The notes: generated from the sequence alone by a model not told the origin. A DNA stretch of 64,000 bases from Bugulina stolonifera (GCA_935421135.1 OW285189.1:5911072-5975071), one strand, 5' to 3'; positions 1 to 11,910 are shown, counted from the stretch's first letter. Made by a program: numbers and translations.

Positions 1-18
1 CTTTAAGATCAGACTTAC

Positions 19-111
19 CATTTTGTGTACCTTGACCAAGAGCATTGCTAAGAACATGCAGCGCTGAGCCTATGTAGCAAGTATTGCCAATGTTTCTAAC
101 AGCGCCTGGTC
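19..111 (-). CDS. Ubiquitin-specific protease, exon with catalytic Cys box (partial gene)
   Basis: Seen: a 93-nt exon on the minus strand between a ..CTAG acceptor and a ..ATG|GTAAGT donor, entering in phase 1 and leaving in phase 1. It reads PGAVRNIGNTCYIGSALHV and then LSNALGQGTQN. Family knowledge: G-x-x-N-x-G-N-T-C-Y is the Cys box of USP (UCH/C19) deubiquitinases, where the Cys is the nucleophile cleaving ubiquitin isopeptide bonds. The usual continuation is M/F-N-S; here it is I-G-S. The rest of the catalytic domain, including the His box, must lie left of base 1. I found no 5' exon between 112 and 8 kb, but repeats there make this uncertain. The USP subtype cannot be named from one exon. 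Confidence 0.72.
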
Positions 112-216
112 CTAGTCAGATAATCAAATAGTTACATTGTTTGTGATATGAAATACAAGCTAGACAGATATGTATATACATATATAATATATATTATACA
201 AATTTATAGGGTAAAA

Positions 217-465
217 CGGTAGTGGTAAAAAGCGAGCGAGACGTGAGGATGAAACGGCGTGAGAGAAGAAGAGAACTCGAACCAAAATTACAAACACTAG
301 AAATCCAACTTTTCTTTACCCTAAACTCCAACTAAAAGCTTCTTTCCAATTTAGTTCCTCCATAGCATAGGTATTCTAACGTCACATTAGTTGGAGTTTC
401 CTCATACTCTCATATCATTTTTATCTCTCATATCATGCTTATGTCTTTTACCACACTTTTATCGG
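217..465. mobile_element. Possible MITE with CGGTAGTGGTAAAA-type ends
   Basis: The left edge carries CGGTAGTGGTAAAA and the right edge the related inverted motif TCTTTTACCACACTTTTATCGG. A second diverged copy of one end lies at about 1930-2090, ending GTCTTTTACCACTACCG. No ORF is visible. Ends and target duplication are not resolved. Confidence 0.4.
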
Positions 466-1029
466 ACTGCAATCTACGTACGGTTGGTGAGCCCTACACT
501 GTAAGTACTTGACTTTGACTCCAATTAAATATTATAACTGACAACCCCGAAATCGCCAATTTTAGTTATAACAGATCCAGTCAACAGTCATCTTTATCGA
601 TTATGGTTATAGGCCTATATTCACATTATTAACATATAAAATAATACTAATTATTTTATAAATGCAATGATGTAATTAATAAACATATATATATACATAT
701 GTATTTATAAATCAATATTGATACATAATTTAATACTATTATATTGTGATGGTACAGGACATTTGTATACGACTCCAACTCCCGGACGAAGCTCCATCGC
801 ATCTTAAGCGCTCAGTAGTTGTTATAGCACTACTCATCTGACACTCACATTCTCATAATTAGTGTTCGTATACTTACCTTTAACTGCATTGCATGTCCAA
901 ACCATTAATTACTGTCTATATACGTGTCTCCATGTGTTCACACTCACTACTTATTCATGTATTGTTCCACTATATAACTGTATATAACTGCATGAATGTT
1001 ACTAAGTCTTTTTAATGCCTTTTATACCC
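466..1029. other. Intergenic, no gene seen
   Basis: AT-rich DNA with short TATA-type simple sequence around 680-720. I see no exon with usable splice signals on either strand. Confidence 0.5.
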
Positions 1030-1552
1030 ATGTACAGAGGCCCGACCTCTCAGAATCCATTGATATTCATTTTGTACATGAATTGGACCATTATAAGCAA
1101 CTTTTGTAGAACCCGACCTATTTTGGGTCGGCCGTCGGGCTTCCGGCGGCCATCTTGTTGCGCAACTTCCGGACGACCACACGTCGTCTTTTCCCGACGT
1201 CACGTCGGCCGGAAGTCCTTATACTATATAAAGGGCACTGTTTTACTGTTCATTGTCTCAGTCTACACTTGGCTTTCAATAAAGACACATCTATACTTGA
1301 TACAGGGACTTTCTCTTCCTTTTACTAGGTCATTCGCTTAGCGAACCGCCTACTAGGTTGAACTACTCTCTTTCATTGTATAGTCTGAAGGTCGGACTTG
1401 AGATCAGATGGGTCGTCTTTGGTAGTATTTGGGCTACTGAGACCGCTCGATCTTTCATGTAATGCGAAGTCCTATTACCACTCATAGGTACTTCATTTCT
1501 GGGTCGATAGTCGTCCAAGGACGACCGCACCAAATCACAGAAACCATTACAA
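1030..1552 (+). mobile_element. Solo-LTR-like segment
   Basis: The segment starts TGTACAGAGG and ends ..CATTACA (TG..CA). In order it holds a GC-rich block (1110-1215), a TATA box (about 1221-1232, TACTATATAAAG) and a polyadenylation signal AATAAA (1279-1284), the U3-R-U5 order of a plus-strand LTR. No partner LTR or internal ORF follows and no clear target duplication is visible, so exact ends are tentative. It is oriented opposite to the gag remnant downstream and is probably unrelated to it. Confidence 0.5.
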
Positions 1553-2199
1553 TATTACTAAATTATGCAATAAAACATTAAAATAAAATATATATTTCAA
1601 TCATCTCATGATTAATACCAACACAAAATTGAGAGCATTTAAAGTTATAATAATAATAATAATAATATAATTAGAGCAGTCACTAGTCAGTGGCCGGAAC
1701 AGTAGAAACAATATAATCGAACTAGTATTTATTGATTTTAATCCGAAATATGACTCAACATACCTGACATATTACAAACTACGACAAAAAAGAAGCAAAA
1801 ACTGAAAATAAAATCCTTAGCTGTAAAGCAGTCAAAGAGTCAACGAGAAAGAATAAGGTTTAAGATTTGAACTGTCTGCACGGGTGAGACTCTGGCCTTG
1901 ACATAGCATATATTAGCCCCGCCCAAGCAGTTTGTATTCTAACGTTAGATGGAGTTGTCTTTACACTCATTTCCGTCTTTAGCTCCTCCTAGTTTAGGTT
2001 TTCGCATAGCAGTAATGTCAATGGGAGTTGTCTTCTTTTTTTTCACGCTTTTTATTTTTCATGTCACGCTAAAGTCTTTTACCACTACCGATTGCGCCAC
2101 TGGGCAAACTGTCACATTCCTCACCACGCCTCCGCGCACAGATAGAGTTCCACCGTCCCGCGGACTTGTTGTCTTGGCAAAACAACCAAGTCTCCCCAC
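1553..2199. repeat. Repeat-derived intergenic DNA
   Basis: Contains an (AAT)n run near 1650-1665 and, at about 1930-2090, a diverged copy of the repeat end also seen at 217-465. No gene is recognised. Confidence 0.4.
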
Positions 2200-4344
2200 G
2201 GGCTAAACCTTGATCACTGGGGCCAGTCGTCTGACACCGCTACCAAGCCATCCAGCCGATCCTCCGTTGGCCACGCTTAGACTCTCATTCACAGTCCTTG
2301 ACTGTTGTTGGTGCATTCTAGCCGTAGCTTCAGATCTGGTTAACTGTCCATGGATCCGTATGCTGCCTGGGACAGATGGCACCGCGTCTTGTGAGTTGTT
2401 ACAGCTGCTGAGCCACGCAACACAACTCCTATTACAAGACCGGCTCTCTGGAATAAACGCAGAAATTCGGGTTGGTTGTACATATACGTTACAGGGGTTT
2501 CCTATAATCCACAGTGCCGCTGGGTTAGCTTCGGGACTGGGGGTCGGCCGTGTACCCGCCGTCTCACCTACAGTCCATACTCCCATCAGGACCAGGACCC
2601 TGGTGTGTATTGTGAACCGTTTCGCCCACATTCTGGGTCTCCAGTAGAATATGCTCAGGGCCGGGGGTCAACTGGTCGTTCTCAGCCACCACACCTATAA
2701 CCCAGGTTCCCGTGGGAGATTTAAGACTGGGGGTTCGCTGATCTGTGCCAGCCTTCGCGCCTACAGTCTCCTTCGGTCTGCAACCTGAGCTAGGCGTAAG
2801 CCTTGTGACTCCAGCCACCCTGCCGTTAGTCCGAGCTTCCTCATCTGCTTGAGTGTGTCGCCCACACACTCCTAGCCGTCTGAACGGGTTGACACCCTGG
2901 TGTGCTCCCAGTGTCAACGCGCAGAACCTGGACACTTGTACCATTTCCGTTGCATCAGGCGCAGGAGTCACTCTGCCACGGCTCTCAGCTGTCTGATATC
3001 CAGCCCCAGGATAATCAGTCTGCTGCTCTCTAGCCGTCTCCGGCACTCGACTCCTGTCTCCACGCCTACACCGTATACGCTCCCTTAGAGTCCAAGCGTA
3101 CCACGACGGAAGTTCAGCTGGCACTCGTGCCTCATTAGGAATGGCATTCCTAATACTCCGTCCGCCCTGACGGGTCTAACCACAAACGCCTGTCTCCTGG
3201 CTTCTCTCCACCTCCAGTGGAAGCCTCACGACACCCGTTAGGGGAATGGTTGACCCATCAGCTAACTCTCCCGTGTATATCCCGGCTCTCCCGTCCTGCT
3301 CTGCAGCAGGGATCTGAGCCACTATCCTCTGGGATAATACATTAGTGGTGCATCCCGTGTCTATTAGAAAACAGACTTTCTCCACGTAGGCCAACCTGGC
3401 GCCTGGATCTCCGTCGGCTCCTCCGTTCTCGGAGGGCCAAGACACGGAGCCACCATGTTTTCTCTTGGCCCGGACACCAGAGGGATAGCTTACTGGTCCG
3501 GGCCCTGCTCGTTTCCCGACAGACTTCCAGAGTCTGTCGATCCAGGACAGTCTCTCCGCACATGTCCTGCCTGTCCGCATCCCCAGCAGACAATACGCCC
3601 TTCCCTGGTCTGGAAGGTTACCCCCTGGGGTGGAGCCACCCTGGTATTCAGGGCCTTGAAATGTCTCAACTCTTTTACAAGTTGTTCTATGGCCTCTCGT
3701 AGACTTTCCAGTTCACTAGGCTTATTCTCTACCTCGGTTAGCCGGGCGACGGAAGTAGAGTTCATTTCTTCCTTACTGCCCTTACAGCATGCCTCGTGGA
3801 GCCCTGGTACCGTCCCATCCCGGAACGGACTTGGAGTCCCGGCGGTCTCTAAGTCTCCGGCCCCGATGGCCAGGAGGTGTTGCTGCAGATGCCCATTCCC
3901 ATTCTGCAAAAACGACTCTAGTGCCAAGGTGGTCCGGTAGTGCTCATGCATCTCCCCATAGGCTAGGTCTACCAGTCGCTGAACCTCAGCAGCGTGTTCC
4001 TGGAGGGTGGTTTTATCCACCCTACGGAGCTGCCCTAGTTTCAACCTGGCCTCTCTCGATGAGGTACCATACCTAGCCCGGAGTGCTTCCACTACCCCCT
4101 CCGTGGTCTCGGGTCGGCCACACTTTCTCGCTCTGTCCCTCAGGGACTCCCTGAGATGGAGAAAGGTAGCGGTTCTTCCCCAGTCGTTAGCCTCCACTAC
4201 CGTCATGAACTGACGGACGAAGAATTCAACATCTCCTGTCCCAACGAAATGGGGGGCTTTGAACGGCTGTTGAGCGGCTGGACGAGGCTCCTGCAAAAGC
4301 CTCTCCATCACGGCCGCCAACCTTCCCATTCCATCTCCCTCCAT
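2200..4344 (-). pseudogene. Ty3/gypsy-type gag-protease remnant, pol lost
   Basis: Minus-strand gag ORF at 4344-3490 (284 codons), with a capsid-like helical region and one zinc knuckle at residues 253-266 (C-x2-C-x4-H-x4-C). It overlaps a protease ORF at 3580-3176 carrying the aspartic-protease D-T-G, in the -1 frame relative to gag, the arrangement of many Ty3/gypsy elements. Just after 3180 the conserved protease end continues in yet another frame and soon hits a stop, so the copy is decayed. From about 3050 to 2200 only scrambled frames remain, and no reverse transcriptase, RNase H or integrase is visible. GC content is higher than in the surroundings. The many plus-strand ORFs here are shadows. 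Confidence 0.8.
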
Positions 4345-4600
4345 TCTCGGGACTGCCTGCTTCCGCGTCCTCCGTTGCCGACAGGTCTCTATCCTTCTAA
4401 AATCCCCGGGATCGAGCCAATCTCACCGCTGCTACCAATGTTGTGGATTTTAGCAAGGAGTCTCCCTCCTGTGCACCTCGATAACTCCCTAGAGTTATAT
4501 GTGCACTCGGCAACGGCTGCCTTATATATCATTGTAATATTATCATACCTAAATCTCCTAGCTATTCAGCACAAGTCAGGTCCTTTGGTAGCGTAGCAAT
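4345..4600 (-). mobile_element. Likely 5' leader, primer-binding site and LTR of the gag remnant
   Basis: On the minus strand just upstream of gag, the sequence reads ..CCACAACAT followed by TGGTAGCAGCGGTGAG, which begins TGG as expected for a tRNA-primer-binding site next to an LTR ending in CA. Farther upstream a TATATAAGG box lies at about 4516-4529. The outer LTR edge could not be fixed and no matching 3' LTR was found. Confidence 0.5.
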
Positions 4601-4969
4601 AGTCTATTTCAATCCAAACAGCATAGAAGTATAGAAAGATATAAGATCCAGCAGTAGTAGTAAGAATTAGTAATAACACTGAACTAGTAGAAAAAGCACG
4701 CAACTTATATATGGTCTTATATTATAGACGGACCAACCAAAAGGATGTGCTTCCAACAGAGGGCCGGGAGCCAATGATATAAAAGGTTGCACCACACGGC
4801 AGGTATGTATGAAATAGTGGTGTAATAATAGCCGTTAGTGATTACTCAGGATAATGTAATACTGTCGTTACTACGCAATAAGATTGTCATAAAAAAGGAT
4901 ATAAAAGTGTCAAAGCATGAATAATTAGATTGCGCCACTTGATTGCCACCATAAGTAATTCGATTATAA

Positions 4970-5415
4970 CAGGGCTCTCAAGTTCTCGGATTTTCCCCCG
5001 AGCAGTTCGGATTTTGAGTGCTTGCTCGGAGTGCTCGGGATGTTTTTCATTATTGCTGATCTGCTCGGATTTTGGGAGATTTTCTCACATTAGCTATATT
5101 TTGGATTGAAATGCTTTAAAATCTCCAAATTAATCTTCAGTTTATCTCATAGCCTGTGAGTTGCTTAGAAAAAAGCTACTAATTCTATTACTTTTCAAGG
5201 ACAATGACTGAATTACATGTATGTACTGGGATTATTAGGCTGTGAGAAATTACTTAGGCTAACTCTGTAGAGCAATAGATATGTGCATGTAAGTGACCAA
5301 CAGCTTTATTTATATATCTGACCAATTGTTGGTAGAGTAATACTGCTACACTGCTTACACTGCAGTACATTGTACATTTGCTCGGATTTTTTGACTGAGC
5401 AACTTGCGAGCCCTG
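4970..5415. mobile_element. hAT-like non-autonomous DNA transposon
   Basis: Inverted ends CAGGGCTCTCAAGTT (left) and the complement of CAGGGCTCGCAAGTT (right), flanked on both sides by TTATAA (4964-4969 and 5416-5421). Several copies of a TGCTCGGATTTT-like word lie inside the ends. CAGGG termini are typical of hAT elements, but only 6 flanking bases match, not the usual 8. No transposase. Confidence 0.65.
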
Positions 5416-5623
5416 TTATAAAGAGGAGTATAACTATAAGAATATAAGTATAAAATATGTATGTTGGGATGCCCACCACAGTATTTTGGAAAAATACTGG
5501 AAAATAGGCTACCCACTACCTCTATTCACTCCTGGGAGCTTTTAGACAATATGAAGAAGTTGTCTTCTTGCTGTAGTATACCCTCAAATAAATGAGAAGT
5601 TTTCTTTCTAGTTGCACTTCTTT

Positions 5624-6702
5624 ACCGTGGCCGATTTCTGCCACACAATGTGAAACTAAATTGCAATTTACATGATATTGAATCCTAAAATGAATGAAAT
5701 AAAAATTAAATTTACCTGAAATAAAATAAATCATGTGAAACCAAACTGATATTTAAATAAAATATGCAGTTCATATGAAACTGAAAGTGGACTCACATGA
5801 AACCAGATTGCAATTCACCTGAAATGAAAGTTAGGGGTGTTACTCATAACAACAAAACGAAACTACATTTAGTACAAGAGTGGTGTGACAGGAAATAGTT
5901 CGTTATTTTGGTATTTTTAATTGTATTTTGGTGTTTAATTTAGATGCAAATTATAAAAGTATAATATGTATTTCATCAACCTACTTGTAGGAAGGCGAAT
6001 ATTAGTAACAACACGCTTTTTTGAGAGTATTCACAGTATTTTTAATAAAAAGTAAGTATTTAAATTTAAATTTTGGTAGTCTCGAAAAAAATGATAACAT
6101 TTTATCAAAAATATTTACAACTTGTTTAGAGTTTTTGTGATTTAATGATAAATTTTGCTGCAAAATTACAAAATCACTATTAATATTACATTAAAACTAT
6201 TACAAAATGTAGTAAAACAGTTGTACTCTCAAGTCTCGATCTTATTAGTACTGCGAGAGTATTACTAACTGCTACATTTGTTCATTTGGTGCTAATTCCT
6301 TTATTTTCAGTATTTCAATAATAATATGAAAATATAAAAATCAATGGACTAAATTGAATACATTTGCTATATCAAACTATTAATAATACCCAGTAATCTC
6401 AAAGGTACAAGTGTATCTCTACGCCAGGGTGAAGGTGTAGTTTCGTTTTGCCACAATAAGTAACGCCCATAAATTTTGTTTCATGTGAATTGGCATTTTG
6501 GTTTCAGGCGTTTTTCGTTTTCTTTTCATGCGAGTTCACTTCCAGTTTCATATGAACTTTATATTTCATTTAACTTTTAGTTAGGTTTCACATGATTTAT
6601 TTTATTTCAGGTGAATTTAATTTTTATTTTATTTATTTTAAGATTCAGTATCATGTAAATCGCAATTTAGTTTTACACTGTGTGGCAGAAATCGGCCACG
6701 GT
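5624..6702. mobile_element. Foldback DNA transposon with about 250-bp inverted arms and 8-bp target duplication
   Basis: Perfect duplication ACTTCTTT at 5616-5623 and 6703-6710 brackets a 1079-bp element. It starts ACCGTGGCCGATTTCTGCC and ends with the complement. The two arms (about 5624-5870 and 6435-6702) are inverted copies, which is why similar short ORFs appear on opposite strands. The core (about 5870-6430) is AT-rich with no transposase, so it is non-autonomous. An 8-bp duplication fits hAT, P or Merlin superfamilies, but the ends are not typical hAT CAGNG. Confidence 0.8.
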
Positions 6703-6710
6703 ACTTCTTT

Positions 6711-7020
6711 GATGTTTGAAATAAAAAAGACAAGTGAATATATGTGGCTAAGTATCATGCTATCAAAAGTGTAAAAGAAATTTATAAACCCTTGGTTAAT
6801 AGAAAAGTTATTCAATAACAACTTTACATGTGCTTTATAACAAGGTCAACTGGGCTACTCAGATGACTGCCTTCGTTTGAAATCAATTTGTGGCAGATGA
6901 CATCATCTGCCCTTGCACTGGCAGACCTTTTTGAATAGCTCTAGCTAAGCACTATCCAACAAGCTATTCAGCTTTTTGATTAGTTTTGGTCAATTTTGGA
7001 AATTCTCTCTTTTTAAATAG
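6711..7020. other. Likely intron upstream of the orphan exon
   Basis: No coding potential recognised. It ends in CTCTTTTTAAATAG, a good 3' splice site for the exon at 7021. Confidence 0.4.
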
Positions 7021-7158
7021 GTTCCGAAAGGAGCTGCTGTTAAGAATAGTATCAGTCAGTGTCTGGCTATCAAAGCAGAGGAAGAGATGGGCCTAGAATC
7101 TGATGGGGAAGTACGGCATGACGTTTTAGGGCCAACTCTATGGGGATCAAAGTGGTGA
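7021..7158 (+). CDS. Orphan terminal exon of an unidentified plus-strand gene
   Basis: After a pyrimidine-rich ..TTTTTAAATAG acceptor an open phase-0 frame encodes 45 residues and ends in TGA (7156-7158). The peptide contains AEEEMGLESDGEVRHDVLGP and ends TLWGSKW. The other two frames close quickly. I do not recognise the family. Upstream exons would have to lie across or beyond the foldback transposon at 5624-6702, or left of the window. It could also be a remnant exon. No gene partner was found, so function is unknown. Confidence 0.45.
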   Translation, partial: VPKGAAVKNSISQCLAIKAEEEMGLESDGEVRHDVLGPTLWGSKW

Positions 7159-8138
7159 ATAACGTGAGTTCCTCAGTTCATAAATACATGACTGTAGCCT
7201 TAGATCTTTGTTTGTGATTGAAGCTAATGGGTTTTGACATAACATATAATGGAGAAGGCTCCCCCTCTCTAGAAATTGGGTGTAGTACACTAAATTCATC
7301 ATGCTCTTTTTATAGAAGAAAATCACCAGTATTTCTGTGTCCAAGATTGGAATGGAATGGACTGAACCAACATGGTCTTGGTAAGTGTTCGTTATCATAA
7401 TTCAAGTAAAATGGTGATGGCTTGCTTCTTGCAAATCATGTTTAGATGCATATCTACAGGTTGGATGCATGGACACTAATAAGTTATTGGTCATAATTAG
7501 AAGTTGTCCTCTCCCATGTTATCTTAATTGGGAGAGGGCAACTTCTAATTATGATCCATAACTTCTTAGTGCCCATGTTTAGATACCTACTGCAAGTTCA
7601 TTGCACCATACATTCACAGTCATCTCCCCTCTCCCAGTCCACTGCTAAACACCTTCCCATCCAATCGTAATTATTAGTCCAATATATTCAATATAAATAT
7701 GATGGCAATCATTACTACCAACTCATCAAGTAGTGAAATATATACGCTGTATTTACATAGATAACTATTAGCACATTGTATAGAATTGTTCAATTTGAAA
7801 AGTGCATTGAAATGAACTGTTAGTAATAGTATTATACATGAATCGAAAGACAACTGGAATCATGATTTACTCTTGGGACGGAAATATTCTAGAAAAAAGA
7901 CAAATTCCATACAATAATGCTGAACTGCATGTTATTTAGGGTGGAACAAGTCTCTACATGTACTGTTATTTCTCAATAAGACCTGCACATGCCACAGTTG
8001 TTTCATTTGGCTGTAGGCTGTGGCTATTAGTATGCAAGATACAGGGTAAAATGGAAGTTGTTCTCTCTTATTAGTGCAGCTAGTGGTAAGAGTTGTGTTC
8101 TCACGCTGTAATAAGATTAAATGGAAAACTAGATGATA
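7159..8138. other. Intergenic with one small MITE
   Basis: No exon recognised apart from shadow ORFs over the hairpin element at 7468-7577. Confidence 0.4.
7468..7577. mobile_element. Hairpin MITE, AGAAGTTGTCCTCTC family, copy 1
   Basis: A 110-bp near-palindrome: CATGGACACTAATAAG...TTCTTAGTGCCCATG with internal AATTAGAAGTTGTCCTCTC and its complement. It matches the better-defined copy at 17393-17550. The flanks show only imperfect duplication. Confidence 0.75.
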
Positions 8139-11100
8139 TTACTCTGCCTTGACGTTGTTTTGTTCACTCCCTCCTTGGGTAGATGACAGCATGTTGTTAC
8201 TATAACTCCTCACAACTCCCTTACCTGCAATTATACAGTACAGTCGTCAGTAGGTTTTTGTTATGTTGTTATGGCCGTGGGTAATTTATATGATGGATTC
8301 CAGCTTGATTTGTTGAAAGGATGATTACAATAATTGCTAAAATATTACAAACTACAGTTAAAGCTGTTACAGTATATTTGTCAAAATTGTCAATTAGTTA
8401 GATCCTTGTGTTCAATAATCCACCATATACAACCAGGTACCACAGCGTCTGTATAAGCCTGATATGTCTAGTTTACCTGACAAGGAGTCACTTCGACTAG
8501 ATTTGGAGGTGCCTTCTCTTTTGGAATACCTGTAAATACAACGCAATGGTGATATAATAGTGGTTTAATTGGTAAAACCTGATTAGTTCTAATCGTGATT
8601 GATTATGAAATAAGAAGTTTTCCCTGTCTTGATATTACTATGCTTGTTCATATAGAAAGTGATAACTCCATGCAAATAATTCACAACTACACTAAATAAC
8701 ACTAGTGGCAGTGGAAATGTCCATACTGGATTTATTATTTGGACTGGTACGAAGAGTCATAGACTCTAATACTACTGCATACACTATCAGGTATCTTATC
8801 ATCACCTAATTCTGTTAATGATTATGCAATGTAAACAATAGAGTGTTAATTAGATCAATAATATTGATGCTTAGGTGGGCAGAGACAATACCAGTCATCA
8901 TCTATTATACATGTATGTGCATTTGACAGGCTCCGCTAATCAAGCCTTAGTTCGTACTGCCTACCACTTTTAGGTAGGGGCCAGACAAGGTACGCCCCCA
9001 TTCAGAATGTTGAGTGTGAAGTAAAATCCCTCTAGGACTAGTTGATTACTAAGGAAAATATTGTTAACAAATTATACTGCATCAGTTATTCAATATAAAT
9101 ACCAGTTTCACTTAAATCACAGAGGAAACCGATAGGCCGTTGCTATGCTGGTTGCTAATGACAATTCAAAGAGGATATGACAAAATATACATTATATTTT
9201 CCAAATACGATTGATAGGCACACTGAAACAATAGTGTAAAACACTAACTAAATAGTGCTATTTTGTTACAAGTTTGCATTCACTGAGAATGTCAATATTT
9301 TAAGTTTTTATGTTGAACTATTGGAAATGTTTAAAAAGAATGCTAATAACTGCAACATGTGTGACTACAGCCTACTTGGCAGTAAGCTACCAATATAAAT
9401 GTAATGCCTCTTCTCTGAAAATTAACAAACTATACTTTGTGCAGTAAGCAGTCCATTCACCCCCCCCCCCCCCCATATTGGGTTGTGGGGTATATGTGAC
9501 ACATACATAGCGTAGGCCAGTTGATTTGAACCATAATCAAATTCATCAAGTTCAATTTGGTCTATTACTGGACTTGCTAATGTGTGTAGACTTTCATGTC
9601 AGCCTATGGCCTAAAGGTACCTGGTACCGATATGGCGTATCCTGTTGAAATAGCCAGCAGAAGATTTTATAGGAACTCCATAATGTGCTGACTGTATTAT
9701 ATATGGGTGCGCCTCATGTCCTCTCCCCATGAGTGCCTACTGGTATATAATAATCTTGTACAAGGTAGAGCCAACTTACCATGGACACTGATATAAATGA
9801 GTGGCATTATTCTCTACCTGCTGTCTGAAGGGACCGAGCTAAAACATAAATACATGAAATCATGTAGTCCTGAACACGTAGGTCTACATGTAGTTGTATA
9901 CCTCTACATGGGCTAAGTTCTTAATCATGTATAACAAATGTCATGAAGTCATAAGTGATGCACAGTACTTATTACATGTGCTTTATTGTACATCTAAATA
10001 CAATTATTTGATTATAATTATAAGGCATTTCTCAATACGCTGTCTATAATTCGCACTGTCTGACCTTTAAATATGGCAGCACTTAACCTATCCATAAGTC
10101 TCATGCATTGTTTTGTGTGAGTTTAAAATTCTAATCTCGCCTATATACTGGGATGAATGTTTTCTAATTATAAGTTCTTAGTTCTATATAGTTATCTCAA
10201 AAGTAAATTAAGTTATATTATAGAGCATTGACTGCAGTATATTATATCATAGGCTATTAGTGTAAAGAAATGTACTGGAGTGAATACATTCTAAAGTGTT
10301 AAGCTGCTATAATATACTCCACTCAATGACAAGAATCAAATACTTGACCCTTTCAAGTACGGATCAATGTCTTCATTTCACTCTCTTTAAACTCTGAATT
10401 CACAATAGCACCATAATACCTAATTTAGGTATTATGGTGCTATTGTGAATTATTATAAAAATATATGTATTTGGTAAATACATATATTTTTATAATAATG
10501 CTGGTCATTGCTGCATATTATTACTCTAGATATAAATTATATTACACATGTATTATTATATTATGATAGTTATAGTATATTAGCTTGTGGGATATATAAA
10601 TGATTACTGGTAGGCTCAGCCTATCCAGATATATAATGTGTATATACGCGTATAGTCAACGTAAATCTATTATGGGTAGACAATATATTAGAACTATCAA
10701 CAGTTGTCCCTCACTATAGATTAATAGACTTCACTAAAATTGGGTATTCACACTTCTACAGCCTGTTCTCAATTTGTAGCCCCAAATCTAGGCTCCTGTC
10801 ACTACCTAATAATTCACTCAATAAAAATGGCAGAGTGCACAGCTGGTTGGAACTGAACTCTCTAAAGGGAAGGTTATGTCAACTTTGCCGAATTTTACCT
10901 GCGGTGGTCTAAACATAAAACATGGGTGATTCGTCCAGGTCCATCCAAAATATCATACAGTCTTCATTAGGAGACAGTGATGTCTATGATTATGTATGTA
11001 TGTATGTTCCTGTACAATGTGCGATGTGAAACTAGAAAAAAATACAAAATAAAATGTCGACATACTTTAATCTGGTGTCGTGAGTTCCACATACAAAGAG

Positions 11101-11910
11101 AGGCTGTATCTCCCCACGCACCCCATCCGTATGCATCAGAATATGAGGACTTTGGTCTAGGATGTGGGGTTCCAGGAGCTGCTCTCAATACAAACACAGC
11201 AGAACTGGATCTCTCCGGTGTCCAGCCCCAGTTGCCTTCTCCTACCAATTGTGGGTCTAGAACTTTCTGTCTGTGCATCCTCAGGCTATCAGGACCTAGT
11301 AGAAAGATGTGTATCACTTGCTAGATGTTTAGTCTATAGCTATTTGCACCCAATAAAATACATGACTTCTACTAACTAACATGTATATATGGATAATGAT
11401 TTTGTTCTAGAAGTATATCATCACCATATTTAAATATTCTTTGAAGGTCTCTAGAAAACATTTTAATTAATTCATTGAAAACAAAAGCAGTAAATTGTCT
11501 ATTTGCACAGCATATATAAAAATTTAAAAGCAGTAAATATAATTGTTGACATGAACTCGACTAACCAGCTTCAGGTGATGTTATTATGATAATTCTTGTA
11601 GGCAGTTCTGAAGATTTGTAATTTGCAACAGGAAATGCCTCAAGTGTCTGGATGATGTAGACGAAGTAGAAAACAGGAAGGTTGGTAGGACCAGTATAAT
11701 ATACAAGTGTATAATGTACATGTATATAGAGACTAGAAGTGTAGTTGTACTTGAACATGACATGGTACCCAAGTGGCTAAGTTTAACGTTACCTGTGAAC
11801 ACCATAGCACCGCGAGCTAGTCTGGGGCGACCAAATACATCTTCCCTCCATGTTGAGTTGGTCCTATTTGATAAGATAGACTGACTTCTGTGTCTCGTCT
11901 CACCCAGCAT
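8139..11910 (-). CDS. Uncharacterised 5-exon protein, 181 aa
   Basis: Exons (high to low): 11910-11793, 11295-11066, 9838-9780, 8529-8477, 8224-8139. Splice phases match at every junction and total 546 nt including TAA. The start ATG at 11910 (context AAAGATG) follows an AG, so an upstream exon is possible. The product is basic and Ser-rich: MLGETRHRSQSIL at the N-terminus, a central Pro/Gly/Trp stretch with GWTPERSSSAVFVLRA and SYSDAYGWGAWGD, and a Ser/Asn-rich tail ending EQNNVKAE. It has no signal peptide, membrane segment or known domain I can name. It is head-to-head with the Dpy-30-motif gene (983 bp between ATGs), so co-regulation is plausible. Function not recognised. The 230-nt exon is the strongest coding evidence; the 59- and 53-nt exons are supported by phase and splice sites. 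Confidence 0.68.
9461..9474. repeat. Poly-C homopolymer
   Basis: A run of C of about 14 bases inside intron 2 of the uncharacterised gene. Sequencing length errors are likely here. Confidence 0.9.
10397..10499. repeat. Two abutting perfect palindromes
   Basis: 10397-10451: 27-nt arms, 1-nt centre, starting AATTCACAATAGCACC. 10449-10499: 24-nt arms, 3-nt loop, starting ATTATTATAAAAATATATG. Neither has a mismatch. Located in intron 2 of the uncharacterised minus-strand gene. Confidence 0.95.

Noticed and set aside
2203..4596. Several plus-strand ORFs of 70-160 codons
   Set aside because: Antisense shadows of the GC-rich gag-protease remnant; no family signal in plus frames.
5522..6774. Two similar short ORFs on opposite strands, possibly a gene pair
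   Set aside because: They are the inverted arms of one foldback transposon.
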